Below the pieces are notes generated by a model. The model was not told the DNA's origin. It searched no databases and saw only the letters and a list, made by a program, of their open reading frames with translations. The position numbers and the translations under genes were made by a program. From Tetraselmis striata (taxonomy: Eukaryota > Chlorophyta > Chlorodendrophyceae > Chlorodendrales > Chlorodendraceae), in the NCBI GenBank assembly GCA_006384855.1, contig VCJN01003064.1:1-64000 (forward strand): a stretch of DNA of 64,000 nt. The letters are read 5' to 3'. Numbering within the stretch: the stretch's first letter is position 1; every line of letters starts with the position of its first letter. Shown piece by piece: positions 51,101 through 62,669 of the stretch.

Positions 51101-52740
51101 CGCAAAGACGGAGCCACTCGCCAAGAAAGCCGCAGTACGCGAGTGGCACCGCCCCGCCAGGCAGCGGTTCACCCATAGGCGCCATGAAGGTACGTCTAGG
51201 TCCCTGATGTGCTCCCAACGCCACCAGTCCACATGCCCTGCGGAAAGGCGGGGTGCACGACGCAGAACCCGCCGCTGGTCCTCCCCCCACCGCATAACCT
51301 CATCCGCATTGTCGCCCCACGACGGCGGCGCCCGTTGCAGGTCCGGCGGTTCTTCGGGGGGAGAGTACTCCGGGCCGGTGGCAGCAGGAGGCGGATGGAG
51401 GGCATCGAGGACAGGGAGCGCCGCAGCGGCGTCAGACACCATGCCGAGGTCAACAGTGTCCAGCGCCTGGCGAGCGTGGCGCAGCTCCTGCACATCGGTG
51501 AGTTTCGCCGCCCGGCGGTGAGCATCCACCACCGCCGGCGGCACCCCATCAGCCGCAGCATCGGCGCCCCCTTCCGCAGCCTCAGCAGCAGCCGCCCGCG
51601 CCCTCGCAGATCGCCGACGCTTCCGTCGGCGGGCACTCCGAGATGTGGTCGTCGGCAGCTCACCCGCCTCCATCTGGTAATTATGTAACTCGCTGCCATC
51701 CCGCGATTCGTGCCACGGTTGCTGCATCCCGCACACCGAGAAGCCGGCGCGCACAGCATCCCCTGCCTCCCACAGCCGCACTCGCCGCTCCGCCAATTTC
51801 CGCACAACTGCGGGGCTGCTGGATGGGTAGGGTCGCAATAGTAGCCCCGCAAATACGCAGACAGCGCCTTCGGCTCCGTACGACCGGTCGTCGGTAGGAG
51901 GGAAGCGGTCAGCATAGGCCAGCGTACGGTCTAGCAGGGGGAAGAGGACAGGCCGAGCTGCGGGACAGACGCCGACAGCCGTGCCCAGCAGCGGCGTACG
52001 GGGCATCTTGCGGTAGACGTCGCTGGTAGCGCACCACCGAGCGGTGGCCACGAGAGCGGCATCATGGGCGGCTGAGGCAACAGCCGGCGCGTGCTGGCGC
52101 TGCAGCGCCCGCACGCCAGCTGCCGACGCCGGGAGAGCCACACCGGGGGGCGGAGCCGTGGGAGGAGGGGGGCTGCAGATCTCGCAGGTGGCGGCACCGG
52201 CCGCCGCTTGCGCGCCATGGAACACGTGATGGCCCGAGCGCGGGCAGCCGTCTCGTGGGACGCACCGCAGATACACAGAGGGGTCGAAAGTCTCAGCGTA
52301 GGCGAGGTGAATGGCAGCTACCTCGGGGTCGTCGGACTCCATCCCGTGGTTCACGTGCGTGCACAAGGGGGCTGGCCGCCGGTAGGTGCGGCCGCAGCCG
52401 GCATCGCAACACCGGAACTGCCAGTCAACGCCCCCGCCGGGCGTCGACGACTGCACCCGCGCCATCGCGCCCACCACCACCGCCGCCCCCGCCGGGACCG
52501 TGACCCCCACGGGAGACACCCTAGCAGAGGGGCCTGGAGGGGCCAGAGGACGCCCCAACACGGTGCTGAACCCCCACCGGCCACGCCACAGCCAGAGGCT
52601 GGGGGTCGGGGGAGGAATGGAAAAAAAAAGGTCGGAGTCGGAGCCAACCGTAAGAGCGTATGCCATCAGAAAATCCGATTTGAAACGCACCAGGCTGCGA
52701 AGGAATGGTGTGTAGTCGTTGAGCTTCCGTTTTCAAGAAA
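48184..52740 (-). mobile_element. RLE-type non-LTR retrotransposon (R2-superfamily-like LINE), near full length
   Basis: The 3' end is at 48184 (element strand ...CTGCTAGCTCATGTAATTA); its last 200-300 bp recur, 5'-truncated, at 20230, 31836 and 40048. The coding order is N-terminal Cys/His zinc finger, reverse transcriptase, then a restriction-like endonuclease at the C terminus, which fits the R2/NeSL-type layout rather than APE-type LINEs. The 5' end is not sharply defined. No target duplication was identified for this copy. Confidence 0.75.
48254..52690 (-). pseudogene. LINE ORF: zinc finger, reverse transcriptase, restriction-like endonuclease; interrupted
   Basis: Segment 52690-50897 has a zinc finger (CCDAGCGRTYRRPAPLCTHV followed by NH). 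It continues with a long linker and the first RT blocks (PLRVRPLGVGSVLVRLSSAH). A single TGA at 50897-50899 separates it from 50893-49799, same frame, with LLLLDIRNAFNEVSR, GVRQGDVLAPLYFCL and the catalytic FADD. A frame change near 49800 leads through ETRRVYETVRALTTLPQEDV, and another to 49531-48776. That part ends in RPSDLTLAGWGG, followed by TGA at 48776-48778 and then DYMIDFACVS in the same frame: a PD...D restriction-like endonuclease core. The frame ends at 48254. The copy is inactive, but all domains are still recognisable. Confidence 0.75.
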
Positions 52741-52749
52741 GCGGCTGTA

Positions 52750-54780
52750 TCACCTTGTTACACTCGCATAGGAAGCCCCTCCCAGTACGATGATGGTTCA
52801 CTTTAAACCAAACACGCTTGACAATCTCGTGGACTATATGAAGTCGTTGTCCACTGTCCATGCAACATCAATTAGGCCGTTTTGCTGAAATGTATGTGGC
52901 CTGGCAGTGCGTTTCATATTGTGCCACAAGGTAGCTCACTCCAGCTTCACGAAGGCTACGAGCACACGCATCCGTGGCTGCCTACCCAAGTTTTTGCGCC
53001 GCTGCCTTAGCAAGCGTGCCAGGTTTAGCCCCATCGTACAGCAACAACGCCAATGCCTCGGCGTGGCGCTGCTGCCAGGCATTGTCGGTAAGGCTTTGTG
53101 CAGGAAAACGCCCCACATCAAATTCCAACACCAAGTTTAGACCCTTACCGATGGCAAATTGCGTCAGCTTGCGCACTACTGCTTTCGAAATCTTTGTGTA
53201 GTTATTGCGCTCCACACCCGCAACCGCAGCAGGAGCAAGCGGCGCCTCTCTAGCACTCGTGACTCCGACAGCGAATGGGAAACGGGCGACGAAGAAGCTT
53301 AGCCATCGGGCAGCTCACATCAGTGATTGCCGCGCATCCCACCGCAGCAACATGCAAGCCAGTTGACTCAAGAACACCGACCAGCACTACTAACCCATGT
53401 GCCCGGTGCAGCTACTATGATATCACACAATCACGACAACACCGCTAAAAACACAGGACATCCCCACAGCTGATTCACCACAACCCCACCACATACAACA
53501 AATACTCACTCTCGTGAAGGATGGCATCGCAGTCGCCACCAATCCTACTAGCCGGCTCAGCGGTGGATAAATACTGAGCATCACTTAGCTATTCCGGTCA
53601 GCCCTCTTCCCCCATCTAACCTTAGTAGCTGTAGGCGGGACGCTTTGGCTGCCTAAGCTCACCTGCTAAGATTTGAATGGGATAGGCCTGACTTAGGTAG
53701 GGACAGTAGGGGGGCGCTGCTGTCCTAGCTACAGCCCCTTGGAGGGAGGAGGGGCTTGGACACACAAGGGGACGGCCGGTAGCTTGAGTTGTAATTACAC
53801 CTAGTGTTCCCTACCATGGTCAGAGATTGCAGGCCCTAAGAACAACTCAGTCTGAGCCAGTGGACGCATCAGATTAGCAGTTGTAATCAATTTCAATTTC
53901 AATTTCAATTGATATGCGCTTGATGAAGTTTATGACGAGTATGTCACGGAATGACTACAGACGAGTGTCATTACATTCGTAAGATTAGGGGGGAAATACA
54001 TGGTATGACAAGCTAATTACGAGGTGGCCCGGGAGGCTAGTGTACCCTTCCTGCGCGTGTTGCCGCCCAGACGCCGCCCACATCGCAATGCCTAAGTGGC
54101 CGATTCGAGTGCAATGTCGGCCTCGTCTATTACCGGTGCTTCGTTGCTAAGTTGACGAGTGCGAGACCAAGCCATCAAGCCACATCCCGCTCGGCCTTGA
54201 TATTGGCCATGATATAATACTACTCGCGAAGCATATCCTCCATACGTTCACTACTGTTCATCCTCCGCGGCACGTGCTTGGCATGCTGCCCCACCCACGC
54301 CGTTGTCTGCGAATACCCTCGACACCGGACACAGACAAGCCGGGCAAGGACTACCCAACGTAAGCAAGCCACAAGGGACCCCCGGCCTGCGGGGTAGCCT
54401 TGCAGTTTCTGTGGGATAGACGTCGCGTCGGAGTGCTGACATAATGCAATTGCAACACGGTTTAGGATTTTGAACACACCGGGTGCTGGGTTGGGCATGC
54501 TCGTTGCGTCGGAAGTGGCGTTGACCCCATGTCGCGGAACCAGCTATCAGGAAGTACCGGAACCCCCGCCCCCCCCCCCTCCCCACCACCACCACGACCA
54601 TATGCTAATGAATAGTAGCCAAGGGATGCAGCTATCTTTCGAGCCAAGAACGAAAAGCATGCGCATCGACTGCGCGATGCTGTGCATGCCTTTGTGTGCC
54701 TAAGTGTGCGATATGATTATTGCAAGTTTGCGAAACTACCAACAATACTCTTTTTAGTAGTAAACAAATCAATGCTGGTG
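52750..54780. other. Unassigned sequence between LINE and copy B
   Basis: A minus-strand frame at 53215-52982 (MERNNYTKISKAVVRKLTQF, then LNLVLEFDVGRFPAQSLTDN) looks protein-like but short and unplaced. 53888-53911 is an (AATTTC)n run. A C run lies at about 54570-54582. No other gene is supported. Confidence 0.4.
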
Positions 54781-54784
54781 AAAT

Positions 54785-57610
54785 AATGATCTAAATTAGT
54801 TTATGGGGTTTCCTCCTTTCCTAACCGCTTTTCCAGCTACATGTGACGATGCTAAGTGGTACGGGTTACTAGTTCACCCGTCGTTGCGCCCGTTCACGTG
54901 CAAGACGAGTAGACATAAAAGCAGCCGACACAGTTGAGCCAACACAACCGACACAGTTACACACGACGATTAAGTGTCATGTAACCTGTTGCGGGCAACG
55001 TCACATGTTTCAAGACCACATCCGGCTCACCATGCGTGTTTACAACTCTCATCCGTACATCCGTACTTCACCATGCCAGATGGATGAAAGACCCTGCAGC
55101 CGGGCCGACCTTCGAATCGTTGCATGCAGACATGCATGCTCAGATTACATTGTTGCTCGAGCTCACATCGTCGTTGGCCCAATTGACGGCTCGTGAACGT
55201 GGTGTCGATGGAGACTCAGCACATGGCTCTTGTTCCGGGCAGCGCGTCGGAGGAGAACCGATAGTAAGCGGGGGAGCCGCTGCGCGCCCCAGCTTGCTAG
55301 AGCCAACGCAGAGCGGCCGTGTCGGAGCAAAATCCGCGAATGACGAGGACGACTATCGCGCGGTGCCGGGGCTAATGCAACGAGCAAAGCCAGCTTATGA
55401 GGACGTTCGACCGGTCACCCAAGTGCCTGGGCTTTTTCCTTTTGCGTACCGACCTGACGAACAACTACCTCAAGCATGACGATGACCGGCGTTTACCTGC
55501 CCATGAGGAGTACATTTGGATGACGTGTTTTGGGGCTCACATATGGCTCTTCGCGGCTCTCGACGAGCTGCTACCCTACGTCCTTGCCTGCTGCTAGTCG
55601 AGACTTCACCCCTTACCTCGTACGCGCTCGGAACCACGCCGAGGCCATCAACAAGGCGTTTCGTTTTCGTCTAGCCTTCCTGCTTAGGCGTAATGATATC
55701 AATCGTGTGCACGGTGACCAGGGGATGTTAACGTATTGCGGGCTCTGCATTTCCAGCTCGCAGCCGAGCATTTGGGCTCCGCGGTTTTCCGGCGACCTCA
55801 TGTGCGACTACGAGCGAGCGCCGGGTCTTCGAGGCGATAGTCGCTAGCGGAGCGGGGACTGCCGCCACTGCTCGGGTATCCGCGACGCTCGCATATTGCG
55901 GGCGTGGACGTGGGCACGGTGGCGGTCGAGGGCGTGGCCGCGAGCGTGAGCATGAGTGACTGCGCGGGGCGCCTTCCATCGAGGTTGCTTGGGCTTTGCG
56001 GGGTAACCTTTCGGTGACCGCCGCACTACAGCGAATCCTGGCAACTCAACGACGGGATGAGAGCCCCGTGTCGGGACCGGACCCCCCCCCCCCCCCCCCC
56101 CCCCTCCCCGCCACCCTACCTTCCTCGGTGCGGTGCTTCCTACAATCACAGCCGAGTGCGGCTCAACCACCAGCACGCATGCACATGACGGTTCAACAAT
56201 CCGTCTCCGGTACAATCTCATCAATGCGTTCATAAAGTGTTACTCTACGGGTTCCAACTGGATCGCTACAACCTTCATTCGCGCATGTACGTTATGCGCG
56301 AGACATGCGCTACGAGCGTGACGGGCGCGCGGTGCTGCCCGCCTAACTAAACATTGCCCCGCAAACCCGTGCTGGTGCCCAGACTAACCCATCCAACAAT
56401 CTCCGTCCAACTGTCGGGAACTTAACCGCCGCGCCCGAGTATTTTGCCGGAATGCGTCGGCCTCGTGTTACCCCCTTGGCCAAACGCCGCACGTACGTGA
56501 TTGACGAGCCCGAGGCTCTCGCCCCATAGGCGGCCTCACTTCCGAAGCATATCCGGGACTGTGGGCCCTTCCACCGGAAGCGTTCGGCTCGGACGAGGTC
56601 GGGATGAAGCGGGCCCTCGACCTCCCCTCCGGCTCCCGATACCTCACTAACGCTAAAGAGCTACGCCGGCAAGCTGTCTCAATTCGCCGAGTTCTGCCAC
56701 GAATCATCCCCGTCGTGGGCGAACATCTGCCCGTTGGAGGCCGCGACTACTTCCACCGTCGTTCGGTACGCCGCTTGGATTGGTGTGCGGGGCTAAATCG
56801 TTGCAGCCCTACATGCCAACAATTAACACTGTCCTCGAAATGCACTAAATCGACCCCATCACTAAGGACAACATGCACCTCACCGCCGCTCGTCGTGGCA
56901 TGCTACTCAGGCAACGCCGCATACATGATGTTGCCTTACGCGTCCCGTTGCATGGTGGTGTTGCTTACTCCTTCGTAGAGCGGGCCGAATTTATTGTTTC
57001 TGCTCCTCCCCTTGAGTACAAGTACGGCTTCAGGGCCCTTATGGCCGCGGTCGTCAACTTCATGTTCTTTGACATGGGACTAACATGTGTCCTTCCGAGT
57101 GCGGACGTGCATGTCGACACCTACCACATATCACCGTGCATGTGTACCGTGAGAATGAATGGCAGTGCCGGCCGGCGCGGACCCGACGACCTGCGCGTGC
57201 TGCTCCTTCCCGTGTCGGAGCGTCCCCGAGTCGCCCGTCTCCTGTATCACTTCATTGACAACGTCAAGTCTGCCCGCCCGCCTAGCCCATGTTGCCTTGG
57301 CCGAGACTAACTTCGGGGCGGTCACCCGAGCGAGCAATCCAAGTTATGCATTGCCGCTACAATGTCGATTGGCTCTCTACGGCCGTTCATCTCGTCGGTG
57401 CATCCCCTCCCGCCGGCACATCTTGGATATCTCACAACCTTCGTAAGGGTGCCGCCTTTGTTGCGAACGCCATCGGGGTCCCACGTCCGCCACCAAGGCG
57501 GATGGGCCACCCTGCGGAGGACGTTTGTATGTCAGATGATACACACGGGTGGCTATCACAAGGCGGCGGTGGGCGTGCCTATGGCCGGTATAGCGGGACG
57601 TCAAGGAGGG
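54785..57610 (+). mobile_element. Gag-like/tyrosine-recombinase element, copy B (degenerate)
   Basis: Its 5' region matches copy A (see 37245-40385). The gag-like part (55073-55960) preserves AQLTARERGVDGDSAHGS, DEDDYRAVPGLMQRAKPAYE and AEAINKAFRFRLAFLLRRND, in several frames. The recombinase (about 56090-57560) keeps HDVALRVPLHGGVAYSFVER-like blocks, FMFFDMGLTCV and SHNLRKGAAFVANAIG. It has lost the Arg of the FARG box (FDMG here) and the Tyr region. It is more decayed than copy A and runs into a 37-nt G tract. Confidence 0.65.
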
Positions 57611-57619
57611 CAACCCGGT

Positions 57620-57656
<37 letters not shown>
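57620..57656. repeat. Uninterrupted 37-nt G run
   Basis: The longest pure G homopolymer of the window. Frames reading poly-Gly or poly-Pro through it are artefacts. It may form G-quadruplexes and is a likely place for length error. Confidence 0.9.
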
Positions 57657-57984
57657 CGGACCTGGCCGAGAAAGCTCCCCGCCCGCGTCCCGAATGTCTT
57701 GGTTATGACAGCGTCCACATGAAGGTCGGCATTCATTTCCTACGTTGCCATGCTTGCTGATCGTACGAGAGATCGACCTACAAAACGCTACGAAAAAACC
57801 CTCGAGAAACCTTGTGTAAGTGTCACGTCTATGATTGACATGAATCGGGGCGGGCCAATTGCAAGGGTTGTTCCAGCCAGCGTTTGGAATAACGTTGAGA
57901 ATTCGGATATATTGCATATCGACATTTTGATATTTGCAATGGACATCGCACGGTCAAAATGCGGCACGAGGTGGTGGCCATGAT

Positions 57985-58262
57985 GGGCGCTCCGGAAGTA
58001 AAAGTAAAGTAAAGTTCGCCCCGGGACATCGGCCAAAGCCGCCCCAGCACTTGACCTCTTGCACCAACTGCAGTCGTAGGTCTGGCATAGCCCGTAGACC
58101 ACTGCCTCATTCGAACCCTGCGTGGCTAATGCATCAACCGGGGAAACCCAGGGCACGCCGGGACGATATTGCCGAAAATACATCGGCCAGGAATCTAACC
58201 CGGGATCTCTCGCTCGGGAAGTATTAGTTAGTCCTTTCGTCGTGCCCCCACGTCCACGCTAT
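57985..58262 (-). mobile_element. Possible tRNA-derived SINE
   Basis: On the minus strand a tRNA-like head near 58250-58180 reads GGACTAACTAATAC (A-box-like) and CCGGGTTAGATTCC (T-arm/B-box-like). A second GGGTTCGAAT box follows near 58115. The segment ends in an ACTTTACTTTACTTT tail at about 58000-58015. tRNA-related SINEs with simple-repeat tails are known in Chlamydomonas. It does not fold into a full tRNA, so it is not a tRNA gene. Confidence 0.4.
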
Positions 58263-59168
58263 TGAAACATTTCTGGGGTGCCCGTCCTTCAGATGCAGGA
58301 CGGTCGTCGTAGTGTTGGGCTGTGACCGTGTGGTACTCCTCCCTGTAACCAAAAAGTACAACCGTGTGCTACTGCTCGAATTGCTGACGAAGATATCCAC
58401 GTCAGCACATGAATCATTTCTGACTGGCTGTATGCTTTACGCCCGCCCGCCACCCGCGAGTACCGGTACGTGGGACTAATAATAATTTAAAATATCCGCG
58501 CATACCATCTGCCAGCCACAGACGAAGGAATGACGTAGCGGCTACTGGTACAAATCCTTGCCGCCATCGATGAGAGGGGACGCGAAAAGGCCTCCCAGCT
58601 GGTTGTGACTCGGGGCGGCGGGGAGCCATAAATCAGCCGACACGATTTTGATTTTGCTGACTGGGCGCATGCACCAAAATTGGCGCTTGATGTCTCCGGC
58701 ACCAGCGGCACGCGCGGCGCGAGAGACCAAAAACGCCTGACTCGCGCCATCCTACGTCACCCCCCGGCGAGGGTTTGCGGCGGCTGCTTGTCTCGCACTC
58801 TCGCCCTTCGCCGCTGTTCACGCCAAGGAAGCCGTTTTCCACCCGAGGGCAGTAACCACTGTGCAGGCATAGCAGCTCCGAGGCCTTAGGATTGGAAGTG
58901 CCCGCACGCATTATCCTGTTTCCCGACCCACTGAGTGGCATTGGCGATACTCAGACGGACAATTCGCTCCGTCATTGGCGCTGCCTCAATTCCGCCAAGC
59001 AACATCAACCAGAGCCGCTTGCCCTTCCTTCCTCCCGTTCCCTGCTCAGCCTCCCCTGGGACGACCCGCGTTACAGTTTCGACCACACGCTTCGCGCGTG
59101 CAGTAGCAGGCTCGACGAAGGGTCGTACTTGTCTGCCAGTTAGGACGCGGACCGCCGCAGACAGCGCA
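58263..59168. other. Region upstream of the SET-domain gene
   Basis: No independent gene is supported. The plus frame is open from 58935, but it begins at GTG and lacks ATG until 59169, so the part before is likely leader. It presumably holds the promoter. Confidence 0.4.
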
Positions 59169-61768
59169 ATGACCTGCCCGTTCAAAGTGGCGCACGGGGG
59201 AAGCGTTGCTCCCGCAATTGCGCCGGGCCGCTTGACAGAGCGCGCCACGCGCCGTCCGGCGCCGGCACCGGGTGTGCGACGCGGCCTAGCGCCTTGCCGC
59301 GTCACCCACGCGGGGGACAGTCTCGTCGACTGCTGCCCTGAGTTTGCGTTCATGGAGTACCAACAGCTGACGAAGGCGTTCGACGCGGCCGGTGCATTGG
59401 TGATGCCGGGCGAAGGGGAGAACGGGCGAGGGCTGTTCGCCTCCCGCGACGTGGCGGCCGGGGAAGCTCTGATGTCGGTGCCCATCGATGCCACGCTGCC
59501 GGTGATCATCAACCCCGCCGACTTTCGGCAGAAGCACACCCACGCCACGCAGGCGCGGCTGGGCGAGCTGTACGCTAGCTTTGCCGAGCGCTACGGCGTC
59601 GCTCTGCCTACATCGGTGAGCCTCACCGACTCTCGGCAGTTGCGACGGAGATTTCGTTCTTCACCGAGAAACGATTGCGAACGCCCACCACTCCCTCTCA
59701 TTCTCCCTGTCATTCCGTCAATGCTGAGTGCGTGCTTGCGTGGACGCTGCATCCCAGGACGTGTGGCCTTTCATACATGGTATCGGCTACGGGGACTCTG
59801 CGGCACCGGTCGACACCAGACTCGCGGCCGCGCTCCTATGGATGAAGTCGGTGAGCGAGGAGTGGCAGCTGTGGACCGAGTCGGCGCAGGCATCGGTGGG
59901 TGACAATACACTGCATGCTCTTCGCCTGCTCCATTCCATCCTGGAACTCACACTCTGCCACATCAGCTCTTCTGAGCGCGAACCACATCTGGCAGGCACT
60001 GAACAGCGCCGCGCTCTGCACCGCCGATGAGATGGCGCTGCTGGAGCTACAGGTGGGCCGCAGACCTTCCCTCCCCGGCCGAGCCTCCGACCGAGTGACT
60101 GATCGGCTCGCGCTTGTCTTTGCACAGGACTACAGCCTAATCGGCGTGGTCGCTCATCAGAAGGCGAGCGTCATTAGGGAGCTTGAGGCACTCAAGCAGG
60201 CGGGCGCCCCCGCAACCGCTCCCCGCGCGTTTCTTTCCACACAATGCTGCTCAACCCAACCCGACTAACCATGGCCATGGGGGTCTAAAATGACTGGTGG
60301 TTTGATGGGACCGGGCGCAGGTGGGGCTTGACAAGGTGTTGGGCGCCACGGAGCGCGAGTGGATGTGGGCTTCCAGCCTTGTACGCTCGTGAGCGCCCCC
60401 TTCCCCCCGCCAATCCGCCCACCCACCCACACAGGCTCCCCTTCTCGCCAACCATCGGCCCCTAAAGCAGCCTCGCGTGCCGCCCGCAGGCGCTCGCTGC
60501 ACGTGGACGTCGGCAACGTGGCGATGCGCACCCTGCTGCCTGTCTGCGACTGGGTCAACCACTCCTTTGCCCCCAATGCGCACCTGGCGGCCAACTTGCT
60601 CGACGGGTCCTTTGAGCTGCAGAGCCTGGTGGGTGCCTGGGCCGCCTGGGCGCTGGGCTCCCCGGGTAGCTGATGGATTGCAAAGCGCTGTAATGCTGTT
60701 TGAGGTGGGGGGGGGGGATGACGGGGTGGCTTTTGTGCGGCCCGCAGGGGCGCGCCCTCCCACAGGGCCGCGAGGTGTCACTGTCACACGGGCCTCTGCT
60801 GCCCAACATCTCGCTCGCCATCAGCCACGGCTTCCTCGTGGAGGGAAACCCCAACGACGGCCTGCCGCCCGAGCTGCTCTCCGGCATCTGCGGCCGCGTG
60901 AGCGCCAGCTCCCTGCTGCGCGCGCTGGGCCAGCAGGGCATGCTGGAGAGCGCCAGCGCGGGGCAGCTCGGCCGCATCGCCGCGGTGTGCCGAAGCATCT
61001 CAGGGCAGTTCATGCCCGGGCTGGACGACATCCAGAGCCAGCCGGTGCGCCACCTCCCCGGTCCCCTCGGTCCGATCTTGTAGCCTATTCCCTAGGGACC
61101 TGCTCACCCCCTCCCGATCCAATGGCAGGGGCTGCTGTCCCAAATTGTGGCGACCGCGCCGCCCATCACCGAGGCCGAGAACGAGGCAATGGATGCCCTG
61201 GCAGCCAACGTGCGCCCCCCCCCAACCCGGCATGGTATCATCGCAATGCATAGCGCCATGTAACGCGAACAAAGGAGCCCCGCTACATGGGATACGCAAC
61301 ACATGGTCAGACCACGTTACGCAGTCATCAGAGCCAGGCGAGGCAACCTCAAAGGGTTTATAGGGTTTGCTGTCTGCATGCCACCGGCAGCCCTTAGCTC
61401 GGCCGCCGCGGGCAGAACACTGCGGCGCACTGGTGGTGTATTGGTATTATGGTGCGATGCCCCCCATTAGCTGCCGATGCGCGTACGTACCGAGCGGAGC
61501 GCACATCGGCCAGCGTCTCACTGGGCAGCGGGCGAAGTGGTCATGGCTGCGTTGCCGACTGACGGGGGCGTGCCCGCATCAGGTGGCGGGCCGGCTGGGC
61601 GAGGGTATCACCAGCCTGGCGATGGACCTGGAGACGCTGGAGCAGCGCATGAGCCCGCCCGTGCGCCTGGCCATCTCGTTCCGCGCTGAGCGCAAGCGGG
61701 TGCTGCACGCCGCGCTGGACGTCTGCCGCGCGTGGCGCAAGAGCTACAGCACCGCGGAGGTGGCATGA
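59169..61768 (+). CDS. SET-domain protein of the Rubisco-LSMT/SETD3-like family, nine exons
   Basis: The first in-frame ATG is 59169 (MTCPFKVAHGGSVAPAIAPG), giving a Ser/Arg/Pro-rich leader that could be a plastid transit peptide. Exons by splice consensus: 59169-59615, 59758-59899, 59967-60052, 60128 to about 60200 (donor unclear, perhaps GC), 60321-60388, 60490-60628, 60748-61044, 61129-61209, 61583-61768; about 500 residues. SET features: GENGRGLFASRDVAAGEALM (start), DWVNHSFAPNA (NHS box), and a C-terminal Rubisco-LSMT substrate-binding-like part (VRLAISFRAERKRVL). The family trimethylates lysines of Rubisco and other plastid or cytosolic proteins. Where relatives have Tyr in FxYG and DYGF, this protein shows SLSHG and AISHGF, so activity is doubtful. 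Confidence 0.75.
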
Positions 61769-61830
61769 GCGCCTGACCGGGCCCAGGGGGGGGGGGGGGG
61801 AGGACATGGGGGCAGTGGCAGGCCCGGCTT

Positions 61831-61835
61831 TGTAA
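61831..61835 (+). terminator. TGTAA polyadenylation signal of the SET-domain gene
   Basis: TGTAA lies 62 nt after the TGA at 61766-61768, in the context TTTGTAATAAAAG. It is the standard volvocine-type signal. Confidence 0.55.
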
Positions 61836-62531
61836 TAAAAGTCGAGGCGCGTCATGGCCACCGGCAGAGGCGCATTTCCGCTGGCCAATTTCCCATCCGC
61901 CGGTGCTAAAGCGCGCCGCCGACCGACTTGCCTAGCCATGCGAGCCCAGGAAGGGGCGCGGAGCTTCAGAGCTGGTGACGACGCAAGAGTGAACAACGTG
62001 TAAGGGCTCGCTGCTCCCACTGTAAGATGCTCCGAGCACTTCCACTCACCATCACCTCGGCGGTTGAGCCGTTTAGTGCCGCCAACGCATGAAACACAAA
62101 CGAGGGGGGCACACAACCGCCGGCATCTCTGGCACGCCGTTCCTCCCACTGCCACCGCCGTCTCAACCAGACATTGTGAGGAGGCCGCGAAGTAGAGTCC
62201 GGCCTGTCCGGCCATGTTCGGCGAGAATCTTATGCACAAAGCGGGATCGCCACATGAAGCGCCTACTACAAAGGAGGGGGGGGGGGGGGGGGTTATCAAG
62301 TGAAGGAGGCATCGGCCAGCAGTCGGCGGATAGCACGTCACCAGTGCAGCCAGTGGGGGGCCCTGGGAACAGCTCGGGAGGAGCCGCGGAGTCGTCGAAA
62401 TCCACGGACAGAGCAGTAGCAGCCCAGCATTGCCGGGCAGAGGGTGGGGACTGGGTGAGCTGGGCCGAGTGGGGAGGCTGCTTTCCGCGGGACGCTTTCG
62501 TCCGGGACGGCGCGGCACGGCTCGTGAGTCA
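61836..62531. other. Spacer between convergent host genes
   Basis: The SET gene and the minus-strand gene converge here. It contains a G run (62276-62292). Long frames across it are GC-driven. No gene is supported. Confidence 0.4.
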
Positions 62532-62536
62532 TTACA
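62532..62536 (-). terminator. TGTAA signal of the minus-strand gene
   Basis: TTACA on the plus strand (TGTAA on the minus strand) lies about 135 nt after the stop at 62670-62672. Confidence 0.4.
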
Positions 62537-62669
62537 CGCGGTGTGATGGGATGTGGGCCCAAACCCAAACTGGACTTTTTTGGGGGTGCTTGGCTCTGCT
62601 TGTTGCCTTGGCGCGGGGAGAGAGCAGCCGCAGCCCCCCGCCCCTCCGACGCCGGCCCCCCGTCGGGTC

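Noticed and set aside
57377-57917. ORFs with poly-Gly or poly-Pro stretches
   Set aside because: They are created by the 37-nt G run and have no coding support.
58180-58262. tRNA gene
   Set aside because: T-arm-like and A-box-like motifs are present, but no acceptor stem pairs and no proper anticodon arm folds; better explained as a tRNA-derived SINE.
58935-59168. Upstream extension of the SET-domain ORF as a transit peptide
   Set aside because: The extension starts at GTG with no ATG before 59169; the ATG at 59169 already gives a transit-like leader.
58886-59548. 220-codon minus-strand ORF
   Set aside because: It is antisense to exon 1 of the SET-domain gene, whose plus-strand frame has clear family motifs.
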